A stretch of DNA of 34,451 bases from a virus, in IMG/VR virus record IMGVR_UViG_3300020159_000120, positions 1-34,451 of that record. One strand, written 5' to 3'. A program made the position numbers and the translations under genes. Each line of letters begins with the position of its first letter. The stretch's first letter is position 1. Below the pieces are notes generated by a model. That model made no database searches. It was not told the origin of the DNA and saw only the letters and a program-made list of their open reading frames with translations. This document shows, piece after piece, positions 31,017 through 34,451 of this stretch.

Positions 31017-31234
31017 TTACCATCAACATTGACAAGGCCAAGACCATTGCTCACGACATACGCCGTGCGGCTCGGTCTGCTGAGTTTGCTCCGCTAGACA
31101 TTAAAGCAACCATTCCATCTGAAGCAGCAGCGGCTGAAGCTGCAAGGCAAGTAATTCGGGACAAGTACGCCGTCATGCAAACAGCAATTGATGCAGCGAC
31201 AACTATTGACGAGATAAAGGCTGCGATGCCATGA
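31013..31234 (+). CDS. Fibre-associated helical protein (73 aa, GTG start)
   Basis: GTG 31013 is preferred: it overlaps the previous stop (GTGA) and GGGAG lies eight bases upstream at 31000-31004. A start at 30998 is in frame but its ATG lies inside the previous gene. The product begins ITINIDKAKTIAHDIRRAAR, the usual opening of small proteins paired with fibre genes, then is Ala-rich and helical (AAAAEAARQVIRDKYAVMQT). Role unknown, perhaps chaperone-like. Confidence 0.75.
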   Translation: MITINIDKAKTIAHDIRRAARSAEFAPLDIKATIPSEAAAAEAARQVIRDKYAVMQTAIDAATTIDEIKAAMP

Positions 31235-31464
31235 ACGCGCCCGAAATTGATCCCATCAAATATGGAGTCCTTTGGCAGAAGGTGCAAGACTACGAACGTC
31301 GTTTTGACGAGATGTCTGCCAAGATTGACAAGCTGGAAACCAACATTGACAAGCTGGTCGATCTTGCCAACCAGGGCAAGGGATCGTTCTACGCTGGCAT
31401 GGTTATGGTGTCCGCCGTAGGCAGCGTGCTGGGCTATCTAAGCCATTGGATAGGTAAAAGCTAA
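31231..31464 (+). CDS. Coiled-coil plus transmembrane protein, holin-like (77 aa)
   Basis: The first 45 residues form a charged coiled coil (QDYERRFDEMSAKIDKLETN, then IDKLVDLANQGKG). Residues 51-71 (SFYAGMVMVSAVGSVLGYLS) are one transmembrane helix, and a short basic end follows. XhlA-like lysis accessory proteins have this layout. ATGA overlap joins it to the previous gene, and four more lysis-type genes follow. It may assist a holin or be one. Confidence 0.65.
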   Translation: MNAPEIDPIKYGVLWQKVQDYERRFDEMSAKIDKLETNIDKLVDLANQGKGSFYAGMVMVSAVGSVLGYLSHWIGKS

Positions 31465-31467
31465 TGT

Positions 31468-31776
31468 ATGCGTTGGACCGTACTTCTGTTGGCGCTGGTG
31501 ACAATATCAGTCGCCCAAGACAGGCTGATCCTGTCCACGGAGCCGCCACCCAAGAAGCCACCCAAAGCGCCATCAAACTGCTTAGTACAGGAACTGTACG
31601 TCATTGGCTGGGCGACGCACGACCCAGCAGAGCGCCACAAGGCTATGCTGGAATGGCTAGATAGGTCAAAATGCAGCGCGGACGATTACGTTTTAATTTG
31701 GAACGCTTTGCCAGAATGGGCGGGCACATCGGATAGTCCCATGTTACGGGCCAAGATCATGGAGAAGGTAAGATGA
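31468..31776 (+). CDS. Small exported protein in the lysis cassette (102 aa)
   Basis: MRWTVLLLALVTISVAQDRL is a clear signal peptide with a likely cut after Ala or Gln (AQ|D). No lipobox is present. The mature part is Pro/Lys-rich (PPPKKPPKAP), then helical (DPAERHKAMLEWLDRSKCSA), with two Cys residues that could pair outside. Its ATGA couples to the next gene. A spanin-type role is possible by position but the family cannot be named. Confidence 0.65.
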   Translation: MRWTVLLLALVTISVAQDRLILSTEPPPKKPPKAPSNCLVQELYVIGWATHDPAERHKAMLEWLDRSKCSADDYVLIWNALPEWAGTSDSPMLRAKIMEKVR

Positions 31777-32003
31777 ACGAATCATGGTTAGCACGCAACA
31801 TACAGCCGATCACGGTTGTGTTTCTGCTGTTCTCCTATTTTTTCTTTGCGCTGTTGTCTGTCTTTGAAATGGAGACACGAGGCGCATACGTTGACTTGCT
31901 GGGCCAAGCAATGATTATTGTTATCACCGCTATCTTTGCGGGTAAAACCGCCGAGAAAATTGTAGACATCCGCACCAACAAAGGAACACCAAATGGCCCT
32001 TGA
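31773..32003 (+). CDS. Two-span holin-like membrane protein (76 aa)
   Basis: Two hydrophobic helices, about residues 13-30 (TVVFLLFSYFFFALLSVF) and 43-59 (GQAMIIVITAIFAGKTA), flank a short loop; the ends are charged. Size and layout are those of small phage holins. It overlaps the following 3-span holin gene by 11 nt. Whether it is holin, antiholin or other cannot be read from the sequence. Confidence 0.6.
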   Translation: MNESWLARNIQPITVVFLLFSYFFFALLSVFEMETRGAYVDLLGQAMIIVITAIFAGKTAEKIVDIRTNKGTPNGP

Positions 32004-32400
32004 TCCTATCTCCGCACTGCTAGACGTTGGCAGCAAAGTTATCGACCGCGTATGGCCTGATCCAGCCCAAGCCGCCAGTGCTAAGTTAGAGTTGATGAAA
32101 CTACAGCAGTCTGGCGAACTAGCCCAGATCGCAGGGCAGATGGACATCAACAAAGCTGAGGCGGCAAACCCTAGCGTTTTTGTTTCTGGTTGGCGTCCAA
32201 GCATCGGCTGGGTCTGTGGTGCTGGCTTTGCCGTCCAATTTGTAGTTGGACCGTTAGCCGAGTGGGGGTCTGCGCTCTACGGTCACCCCGTCAAGTTTCC
32301 GCAAATGGACACCGGCACAATGATGCCATTACTCTTGGGAATGCTCGGCCTTGGTGGTTTGCGTACTGCTGAGAAGTTGGCAGATAAGGCTGCAAAATGA
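31993..32400 (+). CDS. Holin of the 3-TM (GTA-type) superfamily (135 aa)
   Basis: It matches the GTA-type 3TM holin family (PF11351): VIDRVWPDPAQAASAKLELM, then a helical spacer and NPSVFVSGWRPSIGWVCGAG, then hydrophobic segments (GFAVQFVVGPLAEWGSAL, then MMPLLLGMLGLGGLRTAEKL). The GWRPSIGW motif is diagnostic. It would form lesions in the inner membrane for lysis. It lies in a run of small membrane proteins followed by the endolysin. Confidence 0.88.
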   Translation: MALDPISALLDVGSKVIDRVWPDPAQAASAKLELMKLQQSGELAQIAGQMDINKAEAANPSVFVSGWRPSIGWVCGAGFAVQFVVGPLAEWGSALYGHPVKFPQMDTGTMMPLLLGMLGLGGLRTAEKLADKAAK

Positions 32401-32624
32401 AAGCAAAACTCACGTTTTTTGTGACCCTGATGGTCAGCTTTACTTTATGCGTGGTTGTTATTGGAATGGTCGGGGTGCTGATGGCGGGTCTGTTTAACCC
32501 CCTTGTGGACAATGGAGAAATATTCAAACTTATATCACCCGCATTCCAAACTATTGTCGGTGGATTTATTGGCTTGCTGGCTGGTGTGAAACTATCCCAC
32601 GGTGAAACGGAAAACCCCAAATGA
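32397..32624 (+). CDS. Small two-span membrane protein in the lysis cassette (75 aa)
   Basis: A first helix (TFFVTLMVSFTLCVVVIGMV, about residues 6-30) and a second one (FQTIVGGFIGLLAGVKL, about 50-66) are seen; the C-terminus is hydrophilic (SHGETENPK). ATGA overlaps occur at both ends, so it is part of the holin-endolysin operon. It may be an antiholin, a second holin or a spanin-like helper. Confidence 0.6.
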   Translation: MKAKLTFFVTLMVSFTLCVVVIGMVGVLMAGLFNPLVDNGEIFKLISPAFQTIVGGFIGLLAGVKLSHGETENPK

Positions 32625-33061
32625 ACTTGACCGAACACTTCACCCTTGAAGAATTGACCACCACGGATCATCGGCAGTTTGACAACACACCCAATGAAAC
32701 AGAGCGAGAAAATTTGGTGCGACTGGCTGGCTTACTGGAGTTGGTTAAGGTGGCGATTGGAGGTAAACCCGTCATGGTCAACTCCGCCTTCCGATCTAAG
32801 CAGGTCAATGACGCTGTGGGCAGCAAAGACACTTCTCAGCATCGGCTCGGCTGCGCTGCTGATATTCGTGTACCCAGCATGGCCCCCGACGCTGTAGTCA
32901 AAGCAATCATTGCTGCAAAACTACCCTATGATCAACTAATCCGCGAGTTTGCAACACCGAATGGTGGTGGTTGGACGCATATCAGCATACCCAATGACCC
33001 CAAGGGCAAACCTCGGGGCCAGGTGCTAATTATTGACGCAAAAGGGACTCGTCCTTACTAG
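32621..33061 (+). CDS. Endolysin, M15-type peptidase (146 aa)
   Basis: LTEHFTLEELTTTDHRQFDN opens the M15_3-type domain. Zinc ligands are seen at His74 and Asp81 in SQHRLGCAADIR and His120 in WTHIS, and NSAFRS precedes them. These peptidases cut the L-Ala-D-Glu or D-Ala-D-Ala bonds of peptidoglycan. The full length is 146 aa, usual for the family. No signal peptide is present, so release depends on the holins upstream. It ends in TAG and its 3' end overlaps the left operon's last gene by 32 nt. Confidence 0.92.
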   Translation: MNLTEHFTLEELTTTDHRQFDNTPNETERENLVRLAGLLELVKVAIGGKPVMVNSAFRSKQVNDAVGSKDTSQHRLGCAADIRVPSMAPDAVVKAIIAAKLPYDQLIREFATPNGGGWTHISIPNDPKGKPRGQVLIIDAKGTRPY

Positions 33062-33230
33062 CTATTGTGCGTATTGACTCTAGCATTGCTTTGCAATCGT
33101 CTATAGCCGCGTTTGTGTTTTCTATTGCTTTAACGTAATCGCGTTCAAGCATTGCTTGATGTGCTTGTTTTAAAGCTTTTTCAGCGCACATACAAGGCCA
33201 AGCGTAATCTATGATTTCTTCAACTTTCAT
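33030..33230 (-). CDS. Last gene of the left operon, helical (66 aa)
   Basis: The 66-residue protein (MKVEEIIDYAWPCMCAEKAL, then KQAHQAMLERDYVKAIENTN) looks like one TPR-like or helical-hairpin pair. AGGAAA lies upstream of ATG 33230. Its 3' end overlaps the convergent endolysin by 32 nt and no terminator is visible between them. Function unknown. Confidence 0.7.
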   Translation of the reverse strand: MKVEEIIDYAWPCMCAEKALKQAHQAMLERDYVKAIENTNAAIDDCKAMLESIRTIASKDESLLRQ

Positions 33231-33355
33231 ATAGTTTCCTGCGCTGGCTGTGCCAAGGCTTCTTTGATTGCGGTGATGGCGTTGTCAACATCTGCTCTAA
33301 ATCCTGGCAAATCCTCCAAAACCTCAAGCGCCAGCTTCAATGCTTCACGTTCCAT
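33227..33355 (-). CDS. Small helical protein (42 aa)
   Basis: The 42-aa frame (MEREALKLALEVLEDLPGFR, then DNAITAIKEALAQ) fits a family of very small acidic helical proteins common in phages of Burkholderiales, where the ends ERxALKLALExLE and AITAIKEALAQP recur. Its stop overlaps the next start (ATGA) and its start overlaps the previous gene by 11 nt. Function unknown. Confidence 0.75.
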   Translation of the reverse strand: MEREALKLALEVLEDLPGFRADVDNAITAIKEALAQPAQETI

Positions 33356-33578
33356 TGTTCTTCTTCTTTGTGGCAGCTTCGCCAAGCCTAAAAAACCGCA
33401 GTTCGCTTTCTGAAATGTCGTGGTATTTGTCGCCTAAATAATCAGCAATCTCTTCATCCGTCAGCGGCTGGCGCTGTGCCTTCTTTGGCTTTCGCGCATC
33501 CCGCACCAAATGTCCGTCAATGTCGGTAACTACCAGCTTGTCCTGCGCCGCAGCGCGTTTTGATTCGTAGCCTGTCAT
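33345..33578 (-). CDS. Hypothetical charged protein (77 aa)
   Basis: ATG 33578 is chosen since it forms ATGA with the stop of the upstream zinc microprotein; the longer reading to 33638 lies entirely within that gene. The protein starts MTGYESKRAAAQDKLVVTDI, is very charged in the middle (ARKPKKAQRQPLTDEEIADY) and ends basic (ATKKKNNGT). No motif is recognised. Confidence 0.7.
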   Translation of the reverse strand: MTGYESKRAAAQDKLVVTDIDGHLVRDARKPKKAQRQPLTDEEIADYLGDKYHDISESELRFFRLGEAATKKKNNGT

Positions 33579-33658
33579 TTCCCGCAACTCCTGCACTTGG
33601 TTGTGATCGTAAACACTGGGCGTTTGCAATACACGCAATAAGATTGATAGCCTGTCAT
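33575..33658 (-). CDS. Zinc-knuckle microprotein (27 aa)
   Basis: This 27-aa ORF starts MTGYQSYCVYCKRPVFTI and ends TTKCRSCGK. Two CxxC pairs 13 residues apart make a minimal zinc ribbon. The upstream gene's stop overlaps its ATG and its own TGA overlaps the next ATG, so it is fully coupled. Its first codons, MTGY, equal those of the following gene. Translation is supported by the overlaps and by GGAGA upstream. Confidence 0.65.
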   Translation of the reverse strand: MTGYQSYCVYCKRPVFTITTKCRSCGK

Positions 33659-33807
33659 GGTTTCTCCAATACGATTGCTTCCAACTTCTTTACCGCTACA
33701 CACAGATCATCGTGCAGGTAATCGGGCAGCATATTTTTTGTACTGAATGCCCACGACTCAAGGGCCGACAGCAGCTTGATGATGGTTAAGGCTTCTTGTT
33801 TAGTCAT
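33655..33807 (-). CDS. Small hypothetical protein (50 aa)
   Basis: The 50-aa frame (MTKQEALTIIKLLSALESWA, then LPDYLHDDLCVAVKKLEAIV) is amphipathic and helical. GGAGA precedes the start, and both ends overlap neighbours by ATGA. It resembles small early phage proteins of unknown role. Confidence 0.7.
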   Translation of the reverse strand: MTKQEALTIIKLLSALESWAFSTKNMLPDYLHDDLCVAVKKLEAIVLEKP

Positions 33808-33956
33808 GTTTGTTTCTCCGTAAAACCGCCATCACCGTTACGCCAGCCAATCTCCAAATTTAGCCAGCCAATCCCAACCCAAAGTTCTTTGCCAATTCCA
33901 ATGGCAAGGTAAGGCCATACGACAAAATGAGGTTGATTTGTTTCAAAGTAAATCAT
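33804..33956 (-). CDS. Small aromatic-rich protein (50 aa)
   Basis: The 50-residue protein starts MIYFETNQPHFVVWPYLAIG and goes on GKELWVGIGWLNLEIGWRNG, rich in Trp and Gly with short strands; a small beta domain is likely. ATGA overlaps occur on both sides. Function unknown. Confidence 0.65.
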   Translation of the reverse strand: MIYFETNQPHFVVWPYLAIGIGKELWVGIGWLNLEIGWRNGDGGFTEKQT

Positions 33957-34195
33957 GTCTGCTCCTTAGTAAAACCGCGCCACTTTGAGCCAACAAGCAC
34001 CATGCTTGAATGCGTAAATCGTGACGTGTAGTGCTTTTCTTGTTCAGCGTAATCTATTCGCTGACTACATAGCCGCCATCCACGATGGTCGTAGTAGCAA
34101 TATTTATTTCCCTTGCTATTGGGTGTCTTGACTTCATAAACACCTTTATGCACGGGCTTGATGTGTGGGGGAAACCACGGTGTTTTCATGTTCAT
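33953..34195 (-). CDS. Hypothetical protein, DUF551-like pattern (80 aa)
   Basis: TPWFPPHIKPVHKGVYEVKT and YCYYDHRGWRLCSQRIDYAE resemble the small DUF551-type phage domain (Pro-rich opening, G-Y-E, then Trp). GGAGCA precedes ATG 34195, and the next ATG inside (34189) is also possible. It overlaps the previous gene by ATGA-type coupling. Role unknown. Confidence 0.65.
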   Translation of the reverse strand: MNMKTPWFPPHIKPVHKGVYEVKTPNSKGNKYCYYDHRGWRLCSQRIDYAEQEKHYTSRFTHSSMVLVGSKWRGFTKEQT

Positions 34196-34395
34196 ACATT
34201 GCTCCTTGGTACTTCTACGTTAATGCAAGTGCCTTCAATCAAGGTAATCTTGCCCTGTGAAACTTCATTCATGTGCGCCTTCTGCATCTCAATAGATGCC
34301 CTGCAACTAGCTTCTGTTTTGTGCAAAACTTGGCTTTGCATGAAGTTGCAGACTTCGGCTACACAAACAAACATGATGGGGACGTAAATAGTCAT
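34192..34395 (-). CDS. Small hypothetical protein spanning the contig junction (67 aa)
   Basis: On the circular genome this gene starts at 34395 (equal to 43 in the left copy of the repeat), where its ATG overlaps the stop of the 53-aa membrane protein. The frame is open upstream to 34413, but the coupled start at 34395 is preferred. MTIYVPIMFVCVAEVCNFMQ may be a hydrophobic or signal-like N-terminus; the rest is mixed, ending INVEVPRSNV. No family is recognised. Confidence 0.7.
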   Translation of the reverse strand: MTIYVPIMFVCVAEVCNFMQSQVLHKTEASCRASIEMQKAHMNEVSQGKITLIEGTCINVEVPRSNV

Positions 34396-34451
34396 AGCTT
34401 CCCCAATCCCCACAAGACAAGCAGCGTAGCTAACACCACCAACACCAATGC
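34353..34451. repeat. Terminal direct repeat, right copy
   Basis: Identical to 1-99 over all 99 bases; see the left copy. The left operon is continuous through this junction when the contig is joined. Confidence 0.95.

Noticed and set aside
31464-31664. 66-aa frame starting 4 nt before the exported protein, considered as an Rz1-type embedded gene
   Set aside because: It has no signal peptide, lipobox or proline-rich mature part. The other frame has a signal peptide and is coupled to the next gene.
1-34451. Prophage integration genes, CRISPR arrays, tRNA genes
   Set aside because: No integrase, excisionase, spaced repeat array or cloverleaf was found by eye. A tRNA scan would be decisive for the last.

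Overview
The window looks like the complete genome of a small tailed phage, most likely a podovirus with P22-like architecture. Bases 1-99 and 34353-34451 are identical, so the contig closes into a circle of 34,352 bp. The virion gene set (terminase, P22-type portal, scaffold, capsid, two connector-like proteins, three ejection-type proteins, fibres) has no tape measure, sheath or tail tube. I see no integrase, DNA polymerase, RNA polymerase, tRNA or CRISPR array. The host is probably a freshwater betaproteobacterium. This rests only on the general look of the proteins and is an inference.

Transcription is divergent from a control region at about 2284-2424. That region holds two identical 12-bp operators (TCACAAATGTGA), each touching the -10 box of an outward promoter, and it abuts a 59-aa Cro/YdaS-like regulator. 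The left arm (minus strand, 2283 down to 1, continuing through the junction from 34395 to 33030) is a tightly coupled operon of about 18 small genes, many joined by ATGA overlaps. It encodes an Erf-type annealing protein, a mini-protein with an SSB-like acidic tail, a winged-helix-like protein, zinc-ribbon microproteins and two single-span membrane peptides.

The right arm (plus strand, 2707-33061) carries, in order: replication and recombination genes (DUF1376, a lambda P-like protein, a VRR-NUC-like nuclease, NinB, a DUF1364 nuclease); a small accessory group (DUF5856-like protein, glycosyltransferase, ParB-like protein and a C5-cytosine methyltransferase in an AT-rich patch); DNA packaging and head genes (TerS, TerL, portal, scaffold, capsid, decoration), interrupted by a cassette of fibre-like genes at 11935-14538; a glycan-type cassette at 17946-20742 (MptE/Maf-like protein fused to a glycosyltransferase, an overlapping SAM methyltransferase, and a second MptE/Maf-like paralogue); connector and tail-hub genes; a GNAT acetyltransferase; ejection-type proteins; an antisense HNH endonuclease with its own promoter; a tail fibre; and a lysis cassette ending in an M15 peptidase.

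The most striking points are an in-frame amber codon inside a seven-fold 39-residue repeat of an ejection-type protein (25276-27381), the duplicated MptE/Maf-like pair with its 163-nt gene overlap, and the operator pair with an apparently leaderless regulator.
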